Positions 35,311-43,820 of a DNA stretch of 64,000 bases are shown one piece after another (the stretch's first letter is position 1; each line of letters begins with the position of its first letter). The DNA lies in the NCBI RefSeq assembly GCF_014205255.1, contig NZ_JACHNE010000001.1, forward strand, positions 4,092,001 to 4,156,000. The letters are read 5' to 3'. A program made the translations under genes and the position numbers. Source of the DNA: Streptomyces caelestis (GTDB taxonomy: Bacteria > Actinomycetota > Actinomycetes > Streptomycetales > Streptomycetaceae). The notes under the pieces were generated by a model. The model worked only from the letters and a program-made list of their open reading frames with translations. It was not told where the DNA came from and did not search any database.

Positions 35311-36309
35311 CTACAGGAACGCCAGATTCACGATCCAGAACGACACGGCAGCCACCAAGGCCGCCGCCGGCATCGTGATGAACCACCCCAGAATGATGTT
35401 CTTGGCGACACCCCACCGCACGGCGTTCACGCGCTTCGTCGCCCCGACCCCCATGATCGCCGACGTGATGACATGCGTCGTCGAAATCGGCGCCTTGAAC
35501 AGGAACGCCGTGGCGAACATGATCGACGCCCCCGTCGTCTCCGCCGCGAACCCCTGCGGCGGATCCAGCTCGATGATCTTCCGCCCCAGCGTGCGCATGA
35601 TCCGCCACCCACCGGCGTACGTCCCCAGCGACAGCATCACCGCACAGGCGATCTTCACCCACACCGGAATCGGATCGCCGTAGTCCTCGACATCCGCGAT
35701 GACGAGCGCCATCACCACGATGCCCATGGTCTTCTGCGCGTCCTGCAGACCGTGCCCCAGCGCCATCCCGGCCGCCGAGACGGTCTGGGCTATCCGGAAT
35801 CCCCGCTTGGCCTTGTGCGGGTTGGCCTTCCGGAAGATCCACATGATCGCCGTCATCACCAGGTAACCGGCCAGCAGACCGACCACCGGGGAGATGAACA
35901 TGGGGATGACGACCTTCTCCAGCACTCCGTGCCAGTAGACCGTCGTGCCACCGGCGAGCGCCGCCCCCACCATGCCGCCGAACAGCGCGTGCGAAGAGGA
36001 CGAGGGCAGCCCGAAGTACCAGGTGATCAGGTTCCAGGTGATCGCACCCACGAGCGCGGCGAAGAGGATTCCCATCCCCTTCGAACCCTCGGGGGTCTGG
36101 ATCAGCCCCTCGCTGACGGTCTTGGCAACCCCGGAGCCCATGAACGCACCGGCGAGGTTCATCACCGCGGCCATGGCCAGCGCGGCCTTCGGCGTCAGCG
36201 CCCGCGTCGACACGGACGTGGCGATCGCGTTCGCCGAGTCGTGAAAACCGTTGGTGTACGTGAAGAAGAGCGCGACCGCGATGGTCACGACCAGAGCAAA
36301 GGTGTCCAT
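35311..36309 (-). CDS. pitH1: inorganic phosphate transporter (Pit family)
   Basis: 332 residues, about ten helices. Signature repeats FTYTNGFHDSANAIATSVST near the N-terminus and GLPSSSSHALFGG are Pit-specific. It is a low-affinity proton/metal-phosphate symporter. Its upstream gene is a DUF47 protein with only 7 bases between, the usual pit pairing. The symbol follows the S. coelicolor SCO4138 name as recalled. Confidence 0.92.
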   Translation of the reverse strand: MDTFALVVTIAVALFFTYTNGFHDSANAIATSVSTRALTPKAALAMAAVMNLAGAFMGSGVAKTVSEGLIQTPEGSKGMGILFAALVGAITWNLITWYFGLPSSSSHALFGGMVGAALAGGTTVYWHGVLEKVVIPMFISPVVGLLAGYLVMTAIMWIFRKANPHKAKRGFRIAQTVSAAGMALGHGLQDAQKTMGIVVMALVIADVEDYGDPIPVWVKIACAVMLSLGTYAGGWRIMRTLGRKIIELDPPQGFAAETTGASIMFATAFLFKAPISTTHVITSAIMGVGATKRVNAVRWGVAKNIILGWFITMPAAALVAAVSFWIVNLAFL

Positions 36310-36316
36310 GAAGGGC

Positions 36317-36937
36317 TCAGGACTCCTTGACGGCGATGGTCTCCACCGTGTTCGCCACGTGCTCGAACGCGTCCGCCGCTTCCTCCAGCACGTCCACGAT
36401 CTGCTTGAGCTTCAAGACCTCCATGGCGTCGTACTTGCCGTTGAAGAGGTGCGCGAGCAGCTTGCGGTGGATCTGGTCGGCCTGGTTCTCCAGCCGGTTG
36501 ACCTCGATCCAGTACTCGGTGAGGTTCTCCATCGTCCGCAGATGCGGCATCGCCTCGGCCGTCAGTTCGGCCGCGCGCGCCAGGACCTCGATCTGCTGGT
36601 CGACGCCCTTGGGCAGTTCCTCGACGTTGTAGAGGACGACCAGGTCGACGGCCTCCTCCATGAAGTCCATGATGTCGTCGAGGGACGAGGCGAGGGAGTA
36701 GATGTCCTCGCGGTCGAACGGCGTGATGAACGAGGAGTTCAGCTGGTGGAAGATCGCGTGCGTGGCGTCGTCACCTGCGTGTTCCGCTGCCCGCATACGC
36801 TCTGCGATCTCGGCCCGGGCGGAAGCGTCCGCCCCGAGCAGTTCCATCAGGAGCTTCGAGCCCGTGACGATGTTGTCCGCAGAGGCGGCGAACATGTCGT
36901 AGAAGCTCGTCTCCCTGGGGGTCAGACGAAAGCGCAC
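36317..36937 (-). CDS. DUF47 (PhoU-like) Pit accessory protein
   Basis: 206 residues from GTG 36937 (GAGGACC site). An all-helical PhoU-like fold with EHAGDDATHAIFHQLN and FDREDIYSLASSLDDIMDF. DUF47 proteins are encoded beside Pit transporters and probably regulate them. Not a regulator of pst here by location. Confidence 0.92.
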   Translation of the reverse strand: MRFRLTPRETSFYDMFAASADNIVTGSKLLMELLGADASARAEIAERMRAAEHAGDDATHAIFHQLNSSFITPFDREDIYSLASSLDDIMDFMEEAVDLVVLYNVEELPKGVDQQIEVLARAAELTAEAMPHLRTMENLTEYWIEVNRLENQADQIHRKLLAHLFNGKYDAMEVLKLKQIVDVLEEAADAFEHVANTVETIAVKES

Positions 36938-37126
36938 GTGGGGTCCTCGGCTTGCTTCGGTTTCGGTCAGGCTGATGCTAGGCGCATCATCCGGCCACGG
37001 CTATCGGGCCGCCCACCAGTGTCGCCCATCAGGCACAGTGATGAACACGGGGGCGGTCCAGGGGCCGGATCCGGCCGTTGCGCGGGGCACCGGCCAAGAG
37101 GCGTATACCCAGCAAAGTTCGGTACC

Positions 37127-37147
37127 ATATACCCGCCAGGGGTATAT
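37127..37147 (+). promoter_or_regulatory. csoR: CsoR operator
   Basis: Inverted repeat ATATACCC-N5-GGGTATAT lies 30 bases before the csoR ATG. The TACCC/GGGTA arms match the operator type of Cu(I)-sensing CsoR repressors. A related half-site GTATACCC starts at 37103. Autorepression relieved by copper is expected. Confidence 0.75.
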
Positions 37148-37176
37148 GTCGGCTCACAGCCCACCAGGAGGACGCG

Positions 37177-37545
37177 ATGACGGACGTGACCGACGTAACG
37201 GATGCCGGAGATGTCACGGAAGTCACCGCCGGAGCGGACGTCGTGACCGACCACGACCGGGGCGTGCACGGGTACCACAAGCAGAAGGACGAGCACCTCA
37301 AGCGCCTGCGCCGCATCGAGGGCCAGATCCGCGGCCTGCAGCGCATGGTCGACGAGGACGTCTACTGCATCGACATACTCACCCAGGTCTCCGCCTCCAC
37401 CAAGGCGCTGCAGTCCTTCGCCCTGCAACTGCTGGAAGAGCACCTGCGCCACTGCGTGGCCGACGCCGCCGGCAAGGGCGGGGACGAGATCGACGCGAAG
37501 GTCAAGGAGGCGACCCAGGCGATCGCCCGCATGCTGCGGACGTGA
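37177..37545 (+). CDS. csoR: CsoR copper-sensing transcriptional repressor
   Basis: 122 residues from ATG 37177 (AGGAGGACG site). The CsoR core (about 33-122) has the Cu(I) ligands Cys64, His89 and Cys93 (DVYCID, EEHLRHC). The first 30 residues are an acidic Thr/Val/Asp-rich tail. It represses copper-export genes and itself through palindromic sites; one lies just upstream. The position after the pit operon matches SCO4136 of S. coelicolor as recalled. Confidence 0.95.
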   Translation: MTDVTDVTDAGDVTEVTAGADVVTDHDRGVHGYHKQKDEHLKRLRRIEGQIRGLQRMVDEDVYCIDILTQVSASTKALQSFALQLLEEHLRHCVADAAGKGGDEIDAKVKEATQAIARMLRT

Positions 37546-37552
37546 GCCGGCC

Positions 37553-37729
37553 TCAGCCCGCTGAGGCGCCCCGCTCCTCGGCCACTTTCAGCACCTCGTC
37601 GATGCTCTCCAGGCTGAGCCGGTCCTCGTCGGCGGCCGAGGCCGCGATGATCAGCTCTCCGCACAGCTCGATCTCGGCGAGGGCCACGTGGTCCTGAACT
37701 GCCGTACCGCCGACCGGAGCCACGTGCAT
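37553..37729 (-). CDS. 58-residue conserved small protein
   Basis: ATG 37729 has an AGATGAGGTG site. The protein is acidic and helical: VAPVGGTAVQDHVALAEIEL, then GELIIAASAADEDRLSL, ending ESIDEVLKVAEER. Codon use is typical of the genome. It is convergent to csoR with a 7-base gap. I recall it as a Streptomyces-specific small protein without a known function. Confidence 0.7.
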   Translation of the reverse strand: MHVAPVGGTAVQDHVALAEIELCGELIIAASAADEDRLSLESIDEVLKVAEERGASAG

Positions 37730-37814
37730 CACCTCATCTCTGCCGTTACCGACTTCCTAGAGTAGGGAGCGGCCTACACACCGCGCATGGCACGGACGGG
37801 CTAGTTCACGCCGG

Positions 37815-38666
37815 TCACTCCTCGGCGATCTTGCCCGCGTAGATGTCGTCGCTGTCCGGCAGCCGTACGCGCACCGAGGCCCCGAAATCGTAGAGCAACG
37901 TGGTCGAGGCGACGGCCACGGGGCTCTTCTGCTGCCCGCTCACGAAGCTGAACCGGTGCCGGACCTTACGGATCCGCCCCTCGTCGTCGAGGTAGACGTC
38001 GAACGGCACTTCGGCCGTGGCGAACCCTTTCGCCGCCGCGTTCAGGGACTCTTTGTTGCCCTCGGACGCCTTCTTCGCGGCAACGCCGAGATCCGCCGTG
38101 CCCCGGTAGTGCCGCACCCCGGTGCCCGCGACCTCGGTCCTGCCCACGAACCTCGCCGACCGCGTCCCGCGCAGCACCTCGGCCGCCGCGAACGGATCGG
38201 TGGCCCCGCCGGTGACGAGGTTCCCGTCGGACAGGGTCCGGGTGTCCACCCGCACCCACTTGTCCGGGGGCACGCCGGCGCCCCGGTTCTTCATGAACAG
38301 CGCTCCCGGCGCGAGCAGTTCGGTGATGGGCCGGCGCTCGGTGGCGCCCGCGGGATCCTGCGGCAGCAGCACCTTCAGCTGCCCCATCCGCTTCCGGTAG
38401 TCGTAGACGCCCGCGCCCCGGATGGTCACCCGGGTCCCGCCGGCGGCCATCTCCATCGACGTACGGGCCTTCGAACTCCCCGCCTTCACCAGCCGGTCCG
38501 CGGCCCGGTGCAGCACGACGACCGCGTCCCCGCCACGATCGTCCCCGGCCACCGCGTCACCGCCCGCGCACCCTCCGGCTCCCAGCCCCACCCCGGCCAT
38601 GACCCCGGCCGCGACGACCGCCGCACCCGTCCGCCTGTGCCGCCGTTCCCGCTGCCGCCCAGTCAT
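37815..38666 (-). CDS. secreted lipoprotein, LppX/LprG-like fold possible
   Basis: 283 residues from ATG 38666. Arg-rich N-terminus, hydrophobic core (about 14-30) and a lipobox-like AGGC with Cys33. The exported part alternates beta strands, for example RTSMEMAAGGTRVTIRGAGVYDYR and FVGRTEVAGTGVRHYRGT, as in lipid- or substrate-carrying lipoproteins. A GTG at 38699 is a longer alternative. Function unknown. Confidence 0.82.
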   Translation of the reverse strand: MTGRQRERRHRRTGAAVVAAGVMAGVGLGAGGCAGGDAVAGDDRGGDAVVVLHRAADRLVKAGSSKARTSMEMAAGGTRVTIRGAGVYDYRKRMGQLKVLLPQDPAGATERRPITELLAPGALFMKNRGAGVPPDKWVRVDTRTLSDGNLVTGGATDPFAAAEVLRGTRSARFVGRTEVAGTGVRHYRGTADLGVAAKKASEGNKESLNAAAKGFATAEVPFDVYLDDEGRIRKVRHRFSFVSGQQKSPVAVASTTLLYDFGASVRVRLPDSDDIYAGKIAEE

Positions 38667-38803
38667 CGCCTGCCTACCCCCAGCCGGTACGTCCGTCACG
38701 GGCCCCCTTGTTGTTCCGGTTAACGACCGGTATGTGCCCCCGTCACGCGAGCCGCAGGAGCTGGCATACGAAGCCTTTACCCGCGCTGGGTAACGTGGTC
38801 CTC

Positions 38804-38974
38804 GTGGCGCAGCAGGACGGGCTGGAAACTCCCCCCAACCTCACCGAACACCGCACGACGACAAAGGAGAAGGGCCGCTTCTGCATGGCCCACTGCAGCT
38901 GCGGCTGGCGCGGCCCGGCCAGAAGAGCGAGAAGCCAGGCGCGCACGGACGCGGAAAGGCACGTGGCCGACTGA
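38804..38974 (+). CDS. small Cys/His-motif protein
   Basis: 56 residues from GTG 38804. The middle has FCMAHCSCGWRGPARR, a possible zinc-binding CxxHCxC. The tail is basic and polar. The nearest -10-like TAACGT (38791-38796) is close to the start, so translation may be leaderless. Function unknown. Confidence 0.6.
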   Translation: MAQQDGLETPPNLTEHRTTTKEKGRFCMAHCSCGWRGPARRARSQARTDAERHVAD

Positions 38975-39059
38975 CGCTGTCGTGCCGCGGCGATGCGGTC
39001 CCCATGGAACCCTCACCCCCACCACACCGTCTCCCACGACGGAACCACCGGGAGGCCCC

Positions 39060-40607
39060 ATGGAACGGCGCACATTCCTCGCGGTCGGCACGGCGGGCAT
39101 CGCCGCGGCCGCGACCCCCCTCACCACCGCCTGCACACGATCAGACACCCGCTCCAGGGCCACGACCACCACCCACGCCACCACCGCGAAGACCGCCACC
39201 GCCGCCAACTGGTCCGCCCTCGCCCGCGACCTCGACGGCCCCCTCATCCGCCCGGGCGACACGAACTGGGCGACGGCCCGGCAGCTCTACAACACCCGTT
39301 TCGACCCGCTCAAGCCCGCCGCGGTCGCGTACGTGTCCCACCCGGACGACATCCGCACCGCCCTGGCCTACGCCCGCGCCCACGCGCTGCGCGTGGCGAT
39401 CCGCAACGGCGGCCACTCCTACGCCGGCTGGTCCTCCGGCGACGGCCGCCTGATCATCGACGTCTCGAAACTCAACCGCGTCCGGGCCTCCGGCACCACC
39501 GCGGTGATCGGCGCCGGCGCCAAACTCATCGACGTCTACCGCGCGCTGGCCGCGAAGGGCGTCACGATCCCCGCCGGCTCCTGCCCCACCGTCGGCGTCT
39601 CCGGCCTCACCCTCGGCGGCGGACACGGCGTCGTCTCCCGCGCCTACGGCCTGACCTGCGACAGCCTCACCCGGGCCACGCTGATCACCGCGGACGGCAA
39701 GCAGCTCACCGCCGACGCCCGCGAGCACAAGGACCTCTTCTGGGCCCTGCGCGGCGCCGGCAACGGCAACTTCGGCGTCGTGACGGAACTGCACTTCAAG
39801 ACCCACCCGGCCCCGCAGGGCGTCTCGGCGTACATGTCCTGGCCCTGGTCCAAGGCGGCCGCGGTGGTGAAGGCCTGGCAGGAATGGGGCCCGACCCAGC
39901 CGGACGAGATCTGGTCGTCCCTCCATCTGGCGAGCGCCGCCGGCGGCAGGCCGACCGTCTCCGTCGCGGCCTTCTCCCTCGGCACCTACGGCGAACTCCA
40001 GAACGCCGTCGACCGCCTCGCCGCCCGCGTCGGCGCCCCGGCGAGCAACGTCTCCCTGCGGCGGCGCTCGTACGAGGAGTCGATGGAGGTCTACGCCGGC
40101 TGCTCCTCGTTCCCGACGGACGCCCAGTGCCACCTGCCCGGCTCGACCCCGGGCCGTTCCCCGCAGGGCGCGCTGGGCCGCGAGACGTACGCCGCGGCGT
40201 CGGACTTCTTCGACCGCTCCCTCTCCGCGGCCGGCATCCGCACGCTGCTGTCCCAGATCGGGTCGGTGCGCGGCGGCACGGGCAGCATCGCGCTCACCGC
40301 CCTCGGCGGAGCGGTGAACCGTGTCTCCCCGACCTCCACGGCCTTCGTCCACCGCCGTTCCCGCATGCTGGCCCAGTACATCGCCTCCTGGCGCCCGGGC
40401 ACGTCGGGCTCCACGGCCCGCTCCTGGCTCGCCTCGGCCCACCAGTCCATGCGCCCCCACGCCTCAGGCGCGGCCTACCAGAACTACACGGACCCCACCC
40501 TGACCAACTGGCGCAAGGCGTACTACGGCGACGCGGCAACCCGCCTGACGAAACTGAAGAAGCAGTACGACCCAACCCGCTTCTTCACGTATCCCCAGGC
40601 GCTGTGA
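39060..40607 (+). CDS. exported FAD-dependent oxidase, berberine-bridge type
   Basis: 515 residues from ATG 39060 (GGGAGG site). The Tat-type signal has ERRTFL then a hydrophobic core, and a possible lipobox Cys25 (LTTAC). The FAD-binding domain has RNGGHSYAGWS with His119 and PAGSCPTVGVSG with Cys175. Those are the two residues that bind FAD bicovalently in this family. C-terminal BBE segment with YQNYTDP and FFTYPQ. It oxidises sugars or other alcohols and makes peroxide; substrate unknown. Confidence 0.9.
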   Translation: MERRTFLAVGTAGIAAAATPLTTACTRSDTRSRATTTTHATTAKTATAANWSALARDLDGPLIRPGDTNWATARQLYNTRFDPLKPAAVAYVSHPDDIRTALAYARAHALRVAIRNGGHSYAGWSSGDGRLIIDVSKLNRVRASGTTAVIGAGAKLIDVYRALAAKGVTIPAGSCPTVGVSGLTLGGGHGVVSRAYGLTCDSLTRATLITADGKQLTADAREHKDLFWALRGAGNGNFGVVTELHFKTHPAPQGVSAYMSWPWSKAAAVVKAWQEWGPTQPDEIWSSLHLASAAGGRPTVSVAAFSLGTYGELQNAVDRLAARVGAPASNVSLRRRSYEESMEVYAGCSSFPTDAQCHLPGSTPGRSPQGALGRETYAAASDFFDRSLSAAGIRTLLSQIGSVRGGTGSIALTALGGAVNRVSPTSTAFVHRRSRMLAQYIASWRPGTSGSTARSWLASAHQSMRPHASGAAYQNYTDPTLTNWRKAYYGDAATRLTKLKKQYDPTRFFTYPQAL

Positions 40608-40659
40608 GCGCCGGCCGACCCGGCCGCGCCCACCCCGCCCCAGCACCAACGGCCGTGAG

Positions 40660-41379
40660 CTACGCAGCGAGGTCCCGCTCGGACGCCCCCGCGGCCCGCT
40701 CACTCGGAGCCCCGGAAACCACCGCGTCCTCCTTGCCACCGTCCCCGCGGCCCCGCCCCCGACTCCGCACAAGCCACCCCACCCGAGGCGACCGCTCGAC
40801 AGCCCGGGTAACCGGCGTCAACAGCGCCATCGCCACCGGCGACAACAGCAACGCCACAGCCGTACCGAGCGCGAACCCACCCACGACATCCGTCGGGTAA
40901 TGCACACCCATGTAGACGCGAATGAACCCACCGAACACGGCCAGCACCAACGCGACCAGCCCGAACTTCCGATTCGCGACGAACAGCCCGACCGCCATCG
41001 CCATGACGATCGTCGCGTGGTCGCTCACGAACGAGTAGTCGTTCTTGCCGCTGACGAGCACCTCGAGACCCTCATGGTCGAGGAACGGCCGGGGCCGCTC
41101 CACGAACCCCCGTATCGGCACGTTGACCAGTACGGCGATCCCCGCCGCGAGCGGCGCCCAGATCAGCGCCGCGACGGAGGACGCCGCGTCCTCCTCGCCC
41201 CGGCGCCGCACGGACCACCAGCACCAGAGCACGAGCAGGACGATGGCGAGCAACAACCCGTACTCGCCCACGAACTCCATGACCCGGTCGAACCACGGCG
41301 GCGCGTCCTTGGCCAGGCCATTGATGTCATAAAGCAGGTCGACGTCGGGGTTCGACCCGGATTCGGCGAGTCCAGCCAT
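40660..41379 (-). CDS. PAP2-family membrane phosphatase
   Basis: 239 residues from ATG 41379. About five helices. The three PAP2 motifs are recognisable: FVERPRPF, SFVSDHAT and RVYMGVHYPTDVVGG. Motif 1 lacks the usual first Lys. It would dephosphorylate undecaprenyl diphosphate or phosphatidic-acid type lipids on the outer face. The Arg/Gly-rich tail is cytoplasmic. Confidence 0.88.
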   Translation of the reverse strand: MAGLAESGSNPDVDLLYDINGLAKDAPPWFDRVMEFVGEYGLLLAIVLLVLWCWWSVRRRGEEDAASSVAALIWAPLAAGIAVLVNVPIRGFVERPRPFLDHEGLEVLVSGKNDYSFVSDHATIVMAMAVGLFVANRKFGLVALVLAVFGGFIRVYMGVHYPTDVVGGFALGTAVALLLSPVAMALLTPVTRAVERSPRVGWLVRSRGRGRGDGGKEDAVVSGAPSERAAGASERDLAA

Positions 41380-41407
41380 GGTGCTGCGGCCCCTTCGTCG
41401 TCTCTCC

Positions 41408-41429
41408 CGGCGCACCTGTGTGTGCGCCG
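41408..41429. repeat. inverted repeat upstream of the PAP2 gene
   Basis: 8-bp arms CGGCGCAC and GTGCGCCG with a 6-base spacer, 29 bases upstream of the PAP2 start. A possible operator or 5' leader hairpin. The rest of 41430-41624 has no gene. Confidence 0.35.
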
Positions 41430-41624
41430 CTCCCGCCACCCCCGTGGTGGTAGATCCGCTTCCGCTGCACGCGTGCGTGACACGTGCTTCCTCACGTCTG
41501 CTCGGCTACGTCACCAGGAACGCATGGTCCCCGTCGATACGTTCCACACTCCACCGAATGATCACGCAGACGTTATCGAAGAGAGACACGTCTTCGCAGC
41601 TCAGGGTGCGGGTTCACGCTCGGC

Positions 41625-42626
41625 TCACACCGTCGTGGGCAGTGCTTTCGCGCCATCTTCGGTCACCCGGGTGGCCCCGAAGTAGTCGGGAGTGTCGATC
41701 GGGTCGAATCGGATCACCGCACCCGTTCGCGGCGCGTCGATCATGTACCCACCTCCGACATAAATGCCGACATGCCGGATGGCACGCGAATTGGTGAGGT
41801 CGTCCGAGAAGAACACGAGGTCACCGGGGAGCAGTTCGTCCCGCGCGGGGTGCGGCCCGGCGTTGTACTGGTCGTTGGCGACGCGCGGCAGCTTGATACC
41901 CACGGTCGCGTAGGCGGCCTGGGTCAGTCCCGAGCAGTCGAAGCGTCCGCCCTGCTCAGCGGTGCCGGTGCCGCCCCACAGGTAGGGCGTGCCGAGCTTC
42001 TTCTGCGCGTACTCGATGGCGCCGGCGGCCTGCTCGGAGGGGTCGACCCGCCCGACGGGCGCCGCGAAGCTCTCCGAGAGCGTCGTGATCCTCTTCACGT
42101 AGTTCCGGGTCTCGCTGTACGGCGGCACGCCCCCGTACTTGATCACCGCGTACGCCCCGGCGTTGTACGCGGCCAGCATGTTCTCGGTCGGATTCCCGCC
42201 AACCTTCTTCACGTACGACGCTAGTTCGCAGTCGTACGAGGCGGCCGAGGGAATCGCGTCCTTCGGGTCCCACACGTCCCGGTCCCCGTCCCCGTCGCCG
42301 TCGATGCCGTGGGTGGCCCACGTACCGGGGATGAACTGCGCTATCCCCTGGGCGGCGGCGTGGCTCTGGGCCCTCGGGTTGAAGCCGCTCTCCTGGTAGA
42401 GCTGGGCGGCGAGCAGGGCCGGGCTGATGGCGGGGCAGAGGTTGCCCCACTTCTGCACGAGGGCCGAGTACGCGGCGGGCACCGCCCCCTTGGCCAGTGC
42501 TTTCGCCCCACCGCCGACCCCGTTGGCCAGGTTCCCGGCGACGATGTAGACCCCGACGACGAGCAGCATCACGAAGGCCAGGGCGGAGCTGATCGCAACA
42601 GTCGCCACGATCCATGCCTTACGCAC
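41625..42626 (-). CDS. bifunctional lytic transglycosylase-NlpC/P60 cell-wall hydrolase
   Basis: 333 residues from GTG 42626 (GAGGGG site). One N-terminal transmembrane helix (about 6-30). Lytic transglycosylase domain about 50-180, with catalytic Glu79 (YQESGFNP) and AYNAGAYAV. NlpC/P60 peptidase about 200-325, with Cys231 (FDCSGL) and His285 (RHVGIYVGGG). It would open both glycan strands and stem peptides. This combination is seen in VirB1-like proteins of Gram-positive type IV secretion systems; the T4SS-like operon starts 3 kb away. Confidence 0.9.
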   Translation of the reverse strand: MRKAWIVATVAISSALAFVMLLVVGVYIVAGNLANGVGGGAKALAKGAVPAAYSALVQKWGNLCPAISPALLAAQLYQESGFNPRAQSHAAAQGIAQFIPGTWATHGIDGDGDGDRDVWDPKDAIPSAASYDCELASYVKKVGGNPTENMLAAYNAGAYAVIKYGGVPPYSETRNYVKRITTLSESFAAPVGRVDPSEQAAGAIEYAQKKLGTPYLWGGTGTAEQGGRFDCSGLTQAAYATVGIKLPRVANDQYNAGPHPARDELLPGDLVFFSDDLTNSRAIRHVGIYVGGGYMIDAPRTGAVIRFDPIDTPDYFGATRVTEDGAKALPTTV

Positions 42627-42794
42627 CGTCAACCGCCCCTCGCCGGCCAGGAGTCCGTCGCCTGGTCAGTGTAGAGGCGGCCGCCGTGCGCCGGAATGAT
42701 CACGGAGAGGAGAGTCGGGGCGAAAAGGGGAACACCCAAGTGCACCAAGCGGCACAGGGCGGCACGGCCGGGGGGCAACCGGCGCACGGCCCCG

Positions 42795-43532
42795 TCACGG
42801 GTCGCCCGCCGCCTCCCGGTACAACCGCTCCACCTCCGCACCGAGCACCACGCTGTAGGAGACGTCGGGCGTCGTCCCGCCGTCGTCATGGCCGCCGAGG
42901 ATCCCCACGACCTGCCCGTCCCCGTTCACCCAGGGGCTTCCGCTGGTGCCGCCGGCGAACCCCGGGCACTCGATGCGCTGCTGGGTGGGACTGTGCGTGG
43001 TCGGCTTGTTGGTGCAGCTGATGGGCGTCTCGCGGGAGTCGGGGTATCCGGTGAGGGTCACCGCCGTCGCCCCCGTCGCCGTACCGGTGGCGATCCGGTA
43101 CCCACCGACGACGTCCTCGACTCCCTTCCCACCCCGCGGCTCCACCACGGCGAACGCCACGTCACTGTCCTCCCGCCGCCCCGCGACCCACCCGCGGGGC
43201 AGGAACCTCCGCTTCACCTTCCACACCCCGTAGGGCGCACGGCCGTCCCGGTACCCGGGCACGAACACGAGCTCCCCACGCCCGTCCAGGCAGTGCGCCG
43301 CGGTGACGACGAGATTCCGGTACGGCGCCCGCACGACGGACGCGGTACAGAAATGCCCACCGGCCGGCCGTGTCGCCCGGTCAGCGGGGACGAGCACCCC
43401 GACCCGCGCACTCCCCGCGCCCTGCCCCGCGGTGACGGTCACCCCGAAGGGCCCGGCCCCGTCGTCGGCCACCGCGGTGGACGCGGAGGTGAGGGCGACG
43501 AGAACCACGGCAATGGAGAGGACGCGCTTCAT
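42795..43532 (-). CDS. secreted trypsin-like serine protease
   Basis: 245 residues from ATG 43532 with a Sec signal (hydrophobic about 5-20, ending AVADD). Catalytic triad: His80 (VTAAHC), Asp124 (EDSDVAFAV) and Ser197 (GGTSGSPW). Two extra Cys pairs (HFCTAS, ISCTNK, IECPGF) suggest disulfides. Similar in type to V8/glutamyl endopeptidases. The divergent S53 protease lies about 290 bases away. Confidence 0.88.
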   Translation of the reverse strand: MKRVLSIAVVLVALTSASTAVADDGAGPFGVTVTAGQGAGSARVGVLVPADRATRPAGGHFCTASVVRAPYRNLVVTAAHCLDGRGELVFVPGYRDGRAPYGVWKVKRRFLPRGWVAGRREDSDVAFAVVEPRGGKGVEDVVGGYRIATGTATGATAVTLTGYPDSRETPISCTNKPTTHSPTQQRIECPGFAGGTSGSPWVNGDGQVVGILGGHDDGGTTPDVSYSVVLGAEVERLYREAAGDP

Positions 43533-43820
43533 CGGCGCCACTGTGCCCGACGAAGGTGAGAAAAACGTGTGCCGCGGCCTCAAGCCCCGCTGTAGCCGGA
43601 GCCCTTGGGTCAAGCCGCGCCCATCCGGTGGCCATCGGCCCGTCACCGGCCGGTATGCCAGGCACCCGCTTCAGTAAGGCGGAGGTCAGGATTCCGAAAG
43701 CCGTCTTGTTGTCGCGTACTCAACAAGCGATCGTCGTCGCGGGTCGCCGCCCTCGCCGGGAACCGTACCGGCGGATCCCCACCCGCAGGCCTCTGTCCAC
43801 CACTGCCAGGAGGCTGTACC

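Noticed and set aside
41609..41632. PHO-box-like direct repeat (GTTCACGCTCG, GCTCACACCGT)
   Set aside because: The second unit is poor, and it lies at the 3' end of the NlpC/P60 gene with no promoter to control.
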